From assembly GCA_964520325.1 (NCBI GenBank), contig CAZFOB010000006.1, forward strand, positions 62,001-126,000: a stretch of DNA of 64,000 nt. The letters are read 5' to 3'. Below the pieces are notes generated by a model, which did not search any database, was not told the origin of the DNA, and saw nothing but the letters and a program-made list of their open reading frames with translations. Origin of the DNA: CAZFOB01 sp964520325 (GTDB lineage Bacteria; Actinomycetota; JAICYB01). Below are positions 49,707-56,596 of this stretch, one piece after another. Each line of letters begins with the position of its first letter. Position 1 is the first letter of the stretch. The translations under genes and the position numbers were made by a program.

Positions 49707-50630
49707 GTGGTTGGCGTTCCCGGGCAGTAGCGCTTTCCGCCGGGGATGGCGTAGATGTGCGGTTCGTGTGCAGCGCGGCCGCAGTAGTGCTCGGGCCAGC
49801 GCGGTGGCTCGGCCCCCGTGAAGGCTTGCGTCAACCTGAGCGCGTCACTGAAGGCGGCGAGTCCCCGCATCGATCCACGGCACGTCCGTTCGTCTTGGAG
49901 GAACTCTGGTTCCGTGACACGCGTCCCGACACCGTCATGGTCGAAGAACGGTCCGCAGACGTCCGTCGGTGTCTTGTGGAGAAAGCGCGCCTCGTAGACG
50001 TAGTGGTGGCCGCTACCGCGGACGGACAACGCAACGCGCTCCCAGTCGTCCGGCAGACTGTGACGGGCGGCGATCAGCGATTCGACGGCGGCGTCATTCA
50101 AGAGGCACCCCGGAGCCTCGACGCGCTTGACGTCGTACGCCAGACCTTCGAAGGGACGGGCCACGAAGTGCAGGCCACCACCACACTCCTTACGCTTGTT
50201 CGACGCCGTGGTCACCGTCACCGAGCCGGAGGCGTTCACCGTCACCGAGCCGTAGGCCCTCACCGTCACCGAGCCGGAGGCGTTCACCGTCACCGAGCCG
50301 TAGGCCCTCACCGTCACCGAGCCGGAGGCGTTCACCGTCACCGAGCCGTAGGCNNNNNNNNNNNNNNNNNNNNNNNNNNNNNNNNNNNNNNNNNNNNNNN
50401 NNNNNNNNNNNNNNNNNNNNNNNNNNNNNNNNNNNNNNNNNNNNNNNNNNNNNCACCGAGCCGGAGGCGTTCACCGTCACCGAGCCGGAGGCGTTCACCG
50501 TCACCGAGTCGTAGGCCACGACGTCGTTCTTGCTGACGGTGAACTCGCCCTTGCCCCTAAGGACGGCGATGTCACCGGGCGGAAGCTCGTCCAGCTGCTT
50601 TTGGGTCTTGACCTCTACCTCTATTCCCAC
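49703..50630 (-). CDS. Octapeptide-repeat (beta-solenoid-like) protein, interrupted by assembly gap
   Basis: GTG start at 50630 after AGGAGGGG. The N-terminus VGIEVEVKTQKQLDELPPGDIAVLRG is followed by SVTVNASG/SVTVRAYG octapeptide repeats on both sides of the N block. These repeats resemble a regular beta-roll. The C-terminal 165 residues (from KECGGGLHFVARPFEGLAYDVKRV on) form a separate domain with HHYVYEARFLHKTPTD and several Cys. The frame changes across the gap, so the real gap is not 100 bases and the copy number is unknown. Function unknown. Confidence 0.6.
50212..50515. repeat. 24-bp tandem repeat array with assembly gap
   Basis: Two alternating units, CACCGTCACCGAGCCGGAGG plus CGTT and CACCGTCACCGAGCCGTAGG plus CCCT, occur on both sides of the N block at 50354-50453. 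They encode the octapeptides on the minus strand. Not CRISPR: there are no unique spacers. Confidence 0.9.
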
Positions 50631-50646
50631 TCCACCCCTCCTGCTC

Positions 50647-50970
50647 TCAGGTCGCACCGACGGGTTGCCGTTTCCTTGGGTTGCGTGCGCGTTCTTTCAG
50701 TGCGTCGTAGACGTCGTCGCCAATCTGCGCGCGGGCCCACGCTTCCTTGTCCGCTTTGTCGAGGTTGTCGAACCAGGCGTGGCAGCCCCAGCACAAGGAG
50801 ATCCCGTTGTCGACGTCGCAGCGTGTTCGTTTGATGCCGCGGGAGAAGATGTGGGCGGCGTGCAGTCCGAAGGCGTTGGGTGGGTAGGGCTTCCCGCACC
50901 GTCGGCACGTGCAGTCGTCCCGATTCCGGACTGCTCGCGACCATCGTTTGTCTGCTGCATCGCGCTTCAC
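50647..50970 (-). CDS. HNH endonuclease
   Basis: 107 residues from GTG 50970. CTCRRCGKPY, HAAHIFSRGIKRTRCDVDNGISLCWGCHAWFD is the HNH core with paired CxxC zinc sites. It is a small free-standing HNH protein in the early region, perhaps homing or nicking. It overlaps the upstream gene by 4 bases. Confidence 0.85.
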   Translation of the reverse strand: MKRDAADKRWSRAVRNRDDCTCRRCGKPYPPNAFGLHAAHIFSRGIKRTRCDVDNGISLCWGCHAWFDNLDKADKEAWARAQIGDDVYDALKERARNPRKRQPVGAT

Positions 50971-51182
50971 CGATCCCTCGTGACGCGGACCGCGGAGAAG
51001 AACCCAGCGAACAGACCGGACGTCCAGGCCAACCATGCGGGGCCGGTTGTGATGACCGTTGCTGCTCCGATGACGAACGCACCGGCGATCGCGAGTATGA
51101 CGATGAGGAAGTCGGCTCTACGGGTGGGGATGTAGACGATGCGTGGTGCGGGCGACGGCGGGACCATGTCGCTGGGCCTCAC
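50967..51182 (-). CDS. Small two-helix membrane protein
   Basis: 71 residues. FLIVILAIAGAFVIGAATVI and AWLAWTSGLFAGFFSAV are membrane helices. It overlaps both neighbours by 4 bases. Early membrane proteins may mediate superinfection exclusion; no evidence here. Confidence 0.55.
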   Translation of the reverse strand: MRPSDMVPPSPAPRIVYIPTRRADFLIVILAIAGAFVIGAATVITTGPAWLAWTSGLFAGFFSAVRVTRDR

Positions 51183-51514
51183 GACGCTTCACCAAGGTCG
51201 GCCGTTGCTTCCTCGTGGGCCTTTGCGCGCGTCCATAGACGCGATGCGATGGAAGCTGTGATCGCGAGTCCGACCCAGTTGACAGCGGAGGTCCTCATCG
51301 CGACGTACGCAAAGCTGATAGAAACGGCCGCGAGTCGTCGTTCTGCGACGCTCGTGATACCGAGGTCTGCCTCGAATCGGTCCGTCGTCTGCTCGGCTAC
51401 GTCCTTCCACTGCGTGCCGAAGGCGGCGATCTCTGTGGCGAACCACGAGGAGACGAAGGCCTCCATCTCTTCGATGGTGCGTGTCGCATAGCGGGCTAGG
51501 CGCTCGTCGTTCAA
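51179..51514 (-). CDS. Hypothetical membrane-associated phage protein
   Basis: 111 residues. Helical N-terminus (TIEEMEAFVSSWFATEIAAF) and one or two hydrophobic stretches (RLAAVSISFAYVAMR, NWVGLAITASIASRLW). Unknown function. Confidence 0.55.
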   Translation of the reverse strand: MNDERLARYATRTIEEMEAFVSSWFATEIAAFGTQWKDVAEQTTDRFEADLGITSVAERRLAAVSISFAYVAMRTSAVNWVGLAITASIASRLWTRAKAHEEATADLGEAS

Positions 51515-51624
51515 CGCGCCCTCCGCTCACCCGAAAGGAGGGCAAGATGCCCATTCCTGTTGGAGCAGCGAGGGATAACCAGTGCGCGCACGTGGCGAAG
51601 CAGAGAGAGCCGTAGGGGGTTCAT
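51511..51624 (-). CDS. Very short ORF in the early operon
   Basis: 37 residues, basic (MNPLRLSLLRHVRALVIPR). Both ends overlap neighbouring genes by ATGA, which is the main support. It may be non-coding filler. Confidence 0.25.
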   Translation of the reverse strand: MNPLRLSLLRHVRALVIPRCSNRNGHLALLSGERRAR

Positions 51625-52052
51625 CGTTGCCGCGCCCACGGACGGCAGAGGATGCGCTTGTGCTTGCGGTACTCGTCCTCGACGGCGCCGAGGTCGGCGA
51701 CGGTGGTGATCTGTCGCCAGTCGCCGTAGTCGTTGCAGCGGTCGCACTTCCACCACGCGAAGAGGCGCGGTTCGAGGGCTATCAGCCGGTACGAGAAGCG
51801 GAAGTGGCCGACGATCGCGAGTCGCCCGTTGACTTCAGCGTCGGCGCCCAGGACGGTCTCAACGAGCTCCTTGAGAACGCAGTCGTCTGCGGCCATTCGC
51901 TTGAGGACGTGGGCGCGTTGCGTTGCCTGGGCTTCGTGATGTGCCGTGAGAGCCCGTTCAGCGAGCGTGGTGGGCGTCGGGGGGGGTACTACCCCGTCGT
52001 AGTTTCGCGGATGTGATTCGTCGGGCCGTGTGAGGTCCTCTGAGGTCTGCAT
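51621..52052 (-). CDS. Hypothetical early phage protein
   Basis: 143 residues. RLAIVGHFRFSYRLIALEPRLFAWWKCDRCNDYGDW contains a CxxC; the N-terminal 40 residues are proline-rich. Arg-rich C-terminus. No family recognised. Confidence 0.5.
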   Translation of the reverse strand: MQTSEDLTRPDESHPRNYDGVVPPPTPTTLAERALTAHHEAQATQRAHVLKRMAADDCVLKELVETVLGADAEVNGRLAIVGHFRFSYRLIALEPRLFAWWKCDRCNDYGDWRQITTVADLGAVEDEYRKHKRILCRPWARQR

Positions 52053-52064
52053 GGAGGTTTCCTC

Positions 52065-52361
52065 TCAGCCCTTGGTGGGGTCGGGGACGTCTGCGGCACG
52101 ACCGACCGCTGCGCGCAGGGCGGCGATGGCTGTCTCGGGGTCGGTACCTTCGGGGCCCAGCGCGTCGACGAGTGCTCGTCCCGCTTCGAGTAGCGACGGT
52201 GCGGCGGCGATGAGCCGGGCGTTGGCCTCAGATTCACCGACGCCGGGCTTGTGGCGGATCTCGGCGACGGTGACGCCGTCGTAGGCCTCGGAGTGGATCT
52301 CTATGCGGTGCCCGAGCTCCATGGTTCCTCGGGTGGACCACGGGCCCTTGGAGAACTTCAT
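52065..52361 (-). CDS. Small phage early protein (NARLIAAAP family)
   Basis: 98 residues. ESEANARLIAAAPSLLEAGRALVDAL is a motif found in many small phage proteins with a beta-strand N-terminus (GPWSTRGTMELGHRIEIHSE). It is a likely paralogue of the next gene upstream. Function unknown. Confidence 0.6.
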   Translation of the reverse strand: MKFSKGPWSTRGTMELGHRIEIHSEAYDGVTVAEIRHKPGVGESEANARLIAAAPSLLEAGRALVDALGPEGTDPETAIAALRAAVGRAADVPDPTKG

Positions 52362-52678
52362 AGGCCTCGGACCGAATCGATGATCGAGACAAGCGTGCGG
52401 AACGGCCCGTAAGCGAACTCGCCGAGCTCGCCGGCGAGATCATCGAGATCGTCGAGAGAGACAGCGGACCGGGCCAGCAGCGCGGCAACGAGGTCTTCCG
52501 CCGCAAGGAGCATGTCCGGCGCGTTGGCGATGAGGCGGGCGTTGTCGAGCTTTACCCCGAAGACGCGAGCGACCGTGAACGTTTCACCGGGTTCGCCGTA
52601 TGGCGCTTCGATGTCGTGGAACGACCCGTCGCCCGAGGTCTGGATGGTCCAAGGTCCGCGGCCCTGGTACTCCATCAT
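52358..52678 (-). CDS. First gene of the leftward early operon (NARLIANAP family)
   Basis: 106 residues, ATG at 52678 or the following ATG at 52675. GPWTIQTSGDGSFHDIEAPYG then KLDNARLIANAPDMLLAAEDL is the same layout as the neighbour, so the two arose by duplication. Its ribosome-binding site AAGG lies in the 3' arm of a 17-bp hairpin, so its translation may be regulated. It is in the position of cro but does not look like a Cro protein. Confidence 0.6.
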   Translation of the reverse strand: MMEYQGRGPWTIQTSGDGSFHDIEAPYGEPGETFTVARVFGVKLDNARLIANAPDMLLAAEDLVAALLARSAVSLDDLDDLAGELGEFAYGPFRTLVSIIDSVRGL

Positions 52679-52683
52679 CGGAG

Positions 52684-52762
52684 CCTTAGGACGGAGGCCG
52701 GATGAAGAGTCCGGTTGCTCTTGGGTGGGCGACTCGAACGCTGCTCGGCCCCCGTCCTAAGG
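52684..52762 (-). promoter_or_regulatory. 17-bp stem hairpin covering the first early ribosome-binding site
   Basis: On the minus strand, CCTTAGGACGGGGGCCG (52762-52746) pairs with CGGCCTCCGTCCTAAGG (52700-52684): 17 continuous pairs, one G-U. In plus-strand RNA the same position would be an A-C mismatch, which suggests the leftward transcript is the functional one. The 45-base loop can pair further (GAGTC/GACTC). Confidence 0.65.
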
Positions 52763-52808
52763 TTTCGCATCCCTGTTGCCCTCCCGTCCGCGCGTGTTGC
52801 GTGTCAGA

Positions 52809-52837
52809 TTTCTAGCACCCCACACCGCCGTTGTCCA
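52809..52837 (-). promoter_or_regulatory. Leftward early promoter candidate
   Basis: Minus strand TGGACA (52837-52832), 17-base spacer, TAGAAA (52814-52809). It would drive the early operon and give a leader of about 120 bases holding the hairpin. Confidence 0.5.
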
Positions 52838-52843
52838 GTGTTC

Positions 52844-52861
52844 TGAGATGTGGCATCCTCA
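52844..52861. promoter_or_regulatory. Repressor operator candidate
   Basis: TGAGATG-TGG-CATCCTCA is a near-palindrome just upstream of the early -35 box and 48 bases before the repressor ATG. A repressor bound here could control both divergent units. Only one copy was found, so this is tentative. Confidence 0.3.
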
Positions 52862-52908
52862 ACCAGCACGACTTTTGCCTGGTCACTCAACGCACTGGGG
52901 GTCCGGAG

Positions 52909-53280
52909 ATGGCAATCGCAAAGCGGGAGCTGAATCCCGTCGAGCAGCACAGGACGTTCCTCATCGAGAACGTCGACTGGCTCTGCGAGAAGGTCTGGAA
53001 GATCAGGCCCCGGATCGCGGCCGGTCGCGCCGGTCTAAACGACGCGGCGTTCCGCAACATCATGAAGCGCCGGAACTACATCTCGTTCGCAAACCTCGTA
53101 CTGCTCGGCGACGCGCTCGGGGTGCCGGCAGCGTGGCTGCTGCTCAAGCCTTCCGAACTGCGTCAGCGCGTTGCGAAGGAGGGGGTGCGCCCTTTCGAAC
53201 ACAGTCCCCCGCCGCAGTGGACCGGCGACTCCGCATCATCGACGGGGGACGTCGATAACATGGGGACAACGCGGACGTAG
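52909..53280 (+). CDS. Phage immunity repressor, prophage (truncated) form
   Basis: 123 residues from ATG 52909, with GGGGGTCCGGAG upstream. A Cro/CI-type helix-turn-helix is visible at about residues 20-80: WLCEKVWKIRPRIAAGRAGLNDAAFRNIMKRR in pieces and ISFANLVLLGDALGVPAAWLLL. The C-terminus is polar and ends DNMGTTRT, then TAG, where TAG is bases 8-10 of tRNA-Gly. In circular phage DNA the frame would continue at 14968 for 14 codons ending QRQHSAA. The prophage form should be stable and the viral form unstable, by analogy with BPs-type repressors. It is divergent from the early operon. Confidence 0.85.
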   Translation: MAIAKRELNPVEQHRTFLIENVDWLCEKVWKIRPRIAAGRAGLNDAAFRNIMKRRNYISFANLVLLGDALGVPAAWLLLKPSELRQRVAKEGVRPFEHSPPPQWTGDSASSTGDVDNMGTTRT

Positions 53281-53532
53281 CTCAGTTGGTAGAGCGCCAC
53301 GTTGCCAACGTGGGGGTCGTGGGTTCGAGTCCCATCGTCCGCTCCGTGTGACGTGTCGCGTCATCGTGGACGCAGTTGTGGGTCCAGTCACGACGACGAG
53401 CCCCCAACCCAACGCGCGCCGCCTCATGTACTGAGCGGGCGTCAACCGCTTCTTCTCCGCCTTACTCTGCTGGGCTTGCGTGGCTCGCGCTTGCTGCTCG
53501 CGACGCTTCCGTCTCTTATGCGATCTCGGCAT
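53236..53532 (-). CDS. Small basic protein, 3' end antisense to tRNA-Gly
   Basis: 98 residues from ATG 53532. The N-terminal 50 residues are a Lys/Arg-rich helix (MPRSHKRRKRREQQARATQ) followed by RRALGWGLVVVTGP, a possible membrane segment; such small basic proteins are common in actinobacteria. The last 40 residues are only antisense tRNA and prophage sequence, so the C-terminus was probably altered by the integration. Confidence 0.4.
   Translation of the reverse strand: MPRSHKRRKRREQQARATQAQQSKAEKKRLTPAQYMRRRALGWGLVVVTGPTTASTMTRHVTRSGRWDSNPRPPRWQRGALPTELRPRCPHVIDVPRR
53269..53278 (+). other. attR core
   Basis: ACGCGGACGT, identical to 14959-14968. It overlaps the last codons of the repressor and bases 1-8 of tRNA-Gly. 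Confidence 0.65.
53271..53343 (+). tRNA. tRNA-Gly (anticodon GCC)
   Basis: 73 bases, discriminator T, no encoded CCA. Acceptor GCGGACG/CGTCCGC, D arm GCTC/GAGC, anticodon stem CCACG/CGTGG with loop TTGCCAA (GCC, reading GGC and GGU), T arm GTGGG-TTCGAGT-CCCAT (one G-T pair). All bases are intact. It is the integration target, and the prophage now lies directly upstream. Confidence 0.96.
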
Positions 53533-53631
53533 CCGCCACCGACCCATCTCGCTGAACGTCAACGCGCATCATATCTTTCGAGATAGTCGCCTTCGACGCT
53601 GACGCCTCGGGCGGCGAATGTACCGAAGGCG

Positions 53632-54762
53632 TCAACAAGCCGCCGATAGGGTCGGATACGGATCGATAGCTTCGCCGCCACCCGGGTGGATCTCGAAGTG
53701 CAGATGGGTCGGTCCCCCGCTCGCGTTCCCGCTGTTGCCGTTCGTCCCGACGATCTGACCAGCGGCAACCTTCTGGCCCGTCGTTACCGAGAGCGTGTCC
53801 AGGTGCGCGTAGTAGTACTCGTTGGACCCATCAGAGAGGTAGAACGACACACCACCGCTGCCACCGTTGCCCGTCCAGCCGATCGTGCCAGCGTTCACGG
53901 CGCGGATGGCGACCCCTCTCGGTGCCATGATGTCGTTGCCCGCGTGGCCGCGACCACCGTCTCGTGGTGCACCGAAGGAGTCCGACACGGCCCTCGGCGG
54001 GTCAACCGGACACGACGCCATCGGGACGACGCGGCCTGAAGGCGGTTCCACCGTGGTGTCGTCCGCCTCGGGGCTGGTCGCGTCCGGAGATTCGCTTGCC
54101 GTCGGTTCGCGGGGCTGGTCGCTGCTCGCTTTCGGAGTCTTGATCGTGAACGTGCGCGCGAGCTCTTCGCGGCTTCGCTGGTCGGTCAGTTCTTGGATCG
54201 TCCGATTGGCCTGCTCGAGCGTCTCCGACAGACGACCGCTCTCCGCTTCGTACGACCGCGTCCGCGACTCGAGGTCCAGCTGCTGGCGATCGAGTCGATC
54301 CCGGCGCAGCTCGAGCTCCGACCGCGCGTTGCGGAGCCCGAGGATGAGCTTCTCATCCCGGAGCGTCTGACGCGTGAGCGACGTCAGTCGGATGCTGAAC
54401 TCTCGGAGCGAGCGAGCCTCCAAGAGGACCGCATAGAGTCCGATACCGCCCATCTTGTACGCCGTGCGGATCCGCGCCTCGAGCGTGATGCGCGCTGCCG
54501 TCATCTCGTTTCCGATCCGATCGATCACAGCTTTCGTGTCCGCGATCTCGATCGTCGTGTCGTTCAGTCGCCGCTCGCTGAGCGCGCGTGCGTTCGCGAT
54601 CCGCTCGGCATCTGTCTTGAGCTGACCGACGCGGTTACGCGACACCTCGAGGCGCTCGCTCGTCGACTGCGCGCCGGCGGAAGGCTGAGCGACCGTCGAT
54701 GTCAGGACGAGCACCAACCCGAGGAAGAAGGCAGCACAAAGCCCGTTCGGTTGGTCTCTCAT
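53632..54762 (-). CDS. Secreted coiled-coil M23 metallopeptidase
   Basis: 376 residues from ATG 54762. Signal peptide (GLCAAFFLGLVLVLTSTVAQPSAGA in pieces), a long coiled coil (about 35-215), a Pro/Ser/Glu linker, then an M23/LytM domain: GHAGNDIMAPRG (His and Asp zinc ligands), YYYAHLDTLSVTTGQKV and THLHFEIHPGG (His-x-His). This is the EnvC/NlpD-like layout. It would cut peptidoglycan cross-links or activate an amidase during division. Confidence 0.92.
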   Translation of the reverse strand: MRDQPNGLCAAFFLGLVLVLTSTVAQPSAGAQSTSERLEVSRNRVGQLKTDAERIANARALSERRLNDTTIEIADTKAVIDRIGNEMTAARITLEARIRTAYKMGGIGLYAVLLEARSLREFSIRLTSLTRQTLRDEKLILGLRNARSELELRRDRLDRQQLDLESRTRSYEAESGRLSETLEQANRTIQELTDQRSREELARTFTIKTPKASSDQPREPTASESPDATSPEADDTTVEPPSGRVVPMASCPVDPPRAVSDSFGAPRDGGRGHAGNDIMAPRGVAIRAVNAGTIGWTGNGGSGGVSFYLSDGSNEYYYAHLDTLSVTTGQKVAAGQIVGTNGNSGNASGGPTHLHFEIHPGGGEAIDPYPTLSAAC

Positions 54763-54891
54763 CGTGATCCCCACATGCTCAGTCCGGCCTGCCAAGAGCC
54801 TACGGAGCCGCCGCCATGCAGGCGAGGAACTCGCGACAACGGGGGCGGAGACGGCTCGGAAGGTCCTGAGACCGTCTTGCAGCACGAACGG

Positions 54892-55350
54892 TCAGGACGG
54901 AGAGCGAAGCCCGGCGAGCGTAACCGCCACGAGCCGGCGGACGGCCGCCATCGACGTCAGAGTGCTGGCCGCCTCGAGCGCATGGATGCAGTAGCTCGCG
55001 AGCTCTGCGGGTGATCCGGCGGCACGCACGAGACCCAGCTTGGCAGCCTCGCTGATGAGGTCGCCGATCATGCTCCGAAGCTCCGCATGGGCCCGGTGAG
55101 ATGACCACCTCGTTGCAGGAGCATTGCGAGCACCGGGTCCGCGAGGTGGCGGTGATGCACCTCGCCACGATGGTGGGAGTAGTTGGCCATGGCGTACGCC
55201 TCGAGAACGGCGTCGAGGGGGAGGACGCCCGTCATGGTGCGCTGCCGCGATCTCATCCAGCGACAGCCCCCGGTTGATGAGCGCCTGCAAGAGCGTTCTT
55301 CGCTCGTCGGCGTCCGGGGCGTCGGGATCGAACAGCCCGGCGGCGACCAA
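54892..55350 (-). pseudogene. Frame-broken TetR-like regulator
   Basis: The C-terminal reading ELRSMIGDLISEAAKLGLVRAAGSPAELASYCIHALEAA is a TetR-family ligand-domain end. The preceding part is only sensible in another frame (LPLDAVLEAYAMANYSHHRG, then HHRHLADPVLAMLLQRGG), and the first 40 residues (AAGLFDPDAPDADERRTLLQAL) return to the first frame. Two compensating indels, near 55225 and 55095, are needed, and no N-terminal DNA-binding domain is left. Either a decayed gene or sequence errors. Confidence 0.6.
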
Positions 55351-55459
55351 GCCGCTCCTCCAGGTTCATCGCAGCGGAAACTCCACAAGTAATCGCATAT
55401 CGTTACCGCCCCGACACTACAGAGGGGTTGTGGCACGTGCAGGAATCGAACGACCGTCC

Positions 55460-56314
55460 ATGGCGATAAGAACCCCGACGGAACGTCCCGCTGCTCCGAT
55501 GGAGGAGACGGCGGCGCCGAAGCATCGGATCGTCCTCGTCGCGGGCGTACTCGCGGCGGCGATCTTCGCGACAGCGACTGCTGTCGTCGCCGCGCGGACG
55601 CTCCCAGCGGACCGGCCCGAGACGATCACGATCACGACGCCGGGCGGCGATGTCGTCGTACAAGCATCGGAGCTCGAGCCGGTCGGCGTGGCCGGTCGGC
55701 AGATCGACGAGATGTTGAACCGTCTGTCCGAAGCGGTCTACGTCCCGCCGACCGCAGGATCGCATGAGCTTCGCAACGGCGCGATCGTGTATCGGCCGGG
55801 GCGAGACGGTCGTGCGCTCGATCGTCCCGCGATGGCATCTGTGCTCGAGCGAGCTGCACGTGGTGAAGAGGGACTGAGATTGTCCGTCTCGAACGTCCCT
55901 GCACCGGTTCCACTCGGCGTCGTGGTGACGATAGCTGACTTCCGACTCGATGTGTACAAGGGTGCAGAGCTCCGGCAGAGCTATCCGATTGGTGTCGGAA
56001 GTATCGCCTACCACCGTCACACTGGCGCCTACCGGGTTGCGTCGAAGGATAAGGACCCCATCTGGTGGAACCCAGGGGCGTCATGGTCTCGGGACATGCC
56101 GCGATTCGTCCCGGCGGGGCCGCGCAACCCTCTCGGGACGCGCGCGCTGCGACTTGACCGCGACCTCCTCGCGATCCATGGAACTCCGGATCAATCCAGT
56201 GTCGGACAACGTTCGAGCCGCGGTTGCTTCCGGATGAGGAAGGCCGATGTCGAAGAGCTGTACGAGAAGATCCCCGTCGGGACGAAGGTCTTCGTCTTCG
56301 AGAGCAATTGGTGA
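55460..56314 (+). CDS. L,D-transpeptidase (YkuD family)
   Basis: 284 residues from ATG 55460. N-terminal membrane anchor (IVLVAGVLAAAIFATATAVVAA), a linker domain, then the YkuD catalytic domain: TIADFRLDVYKGAEL, SYPIGVGS, and LLAIHGTPDQSSVGQRSSRGCFRM with the HGT...SxGCxRM signature and Cys nucleophile. It forms 3-3 cross-links in peptidoglycan or attaches proteins to it. Confidence 0.93.
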   Translation: MAIRTPTERPAAPMEETAAPKHRIVLVAGVLAAAIFATATAVVAARTLPADRPETITITTPGGDVVVQASELEPVGVAGRQIDEMLNRLSEAVYVPPTAGSHELRNGAIVYRPGRDGRALDRPAMASVLERAARGEEGLRLSVSNVPAPVPLGVVVTIADFRLDVYKGAELRQSYPIGVGSIAYHRHTGAYRVASKDKDPIWWNPGASWSRDMPRFVPAGPRNPLGTRALRLDRDLLAIHGTPDQSSVGQRSSRGCFRMRKADVEELYEKIPVGTKVFVFESNW

Positions 56315-56473
56315 GGATCGCCTGGCCGCGACCGTCTACCTCGCGATCACCAGCCGCCTGCTCGACAAGCCGTGTCGTGTACGGTCAAGGGAACATCGAG
56401 TACGGGCAAGAGCCGAACTTCGAAGGCCGTGCTTTGAACGGTCTATCTCGTCGTCCCGCTGGCCGCCGGTGAG

Positions 56474-56593
56474 GTGGCGTGGCCCGCTGAGATCTGGTCG
56501 GGCGCGGTGGTTCTCGCCACGCTCGGCGCCGCGGTCCTGGGTTACCTCGCTTCCCTAGTCCTCGTGCGCGACGGGCTTGTGGGCGCTGGCTAG
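56474..56593 (+). CDS. Small membrane protein, possibly truncated
   Basis: 39 residues from GTG 56474 (VAWPAEIWSGAVVLATLGAAVLGYLASLVLV split). The frame is open from just after a TGA at 56436 and reads VYLVVPLAAGEVAWP, so a longer original gene may have lost its start. One or two membrane helices. Function unknown. Confidence 0.35.
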   Translation: MAWPAEIWSGAVVLATLGAAVLGYLASLVLVRDGLVGAG

Positions 56594-56596
56594 ACG

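Larger units (their letters stand above)
14959..53278. mobile_element. Temperate HK97-type siphoviral prophage in tRNA-Gly
   Basis: About 38.3 kb between two copies of ACGCGGACGT (14959-14968 and 53269-53278), plus unknown sequence in two assembly gaps. Contents: integrase at the left end, repressor at the right end, leftward early and replication genes, terminase, portal, protease, capsid, connectors, major tail protein, tail chaperone with frameshift, tape measure, tail tip proteins, endolysin and holin-like genes. The structural set appears complete, so it may be inducible. The left boundary is placed by the frame-continuity argument given under findings. Confidence 0.9.

Noticed and set aside
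50212..50515. CRISPR-like periodic repeats
   Set aside because: The 24-base units follow each other directly with no unique spacers and encode regular octapeptides; no cas genes are present.
52358..52678. cro gene
   Set aside because: The position fits, but the protein has no helix-turn-helix and matches the NARLIANAP-type small phage proteins.
52684..52762. A tRNA in the control region
   Set aside because: It has a long acceptor-like stem and a TTCGAGT string, but the T-like loop has no stem and the arm order is wrong. It is better read as one long hairpin.
3365..53373. The two tRNA-Gly copies as attL and attR of one 50-kb element
   Set aside because: They are inverted, and the region between them includes host genes such as ftsY and smc.
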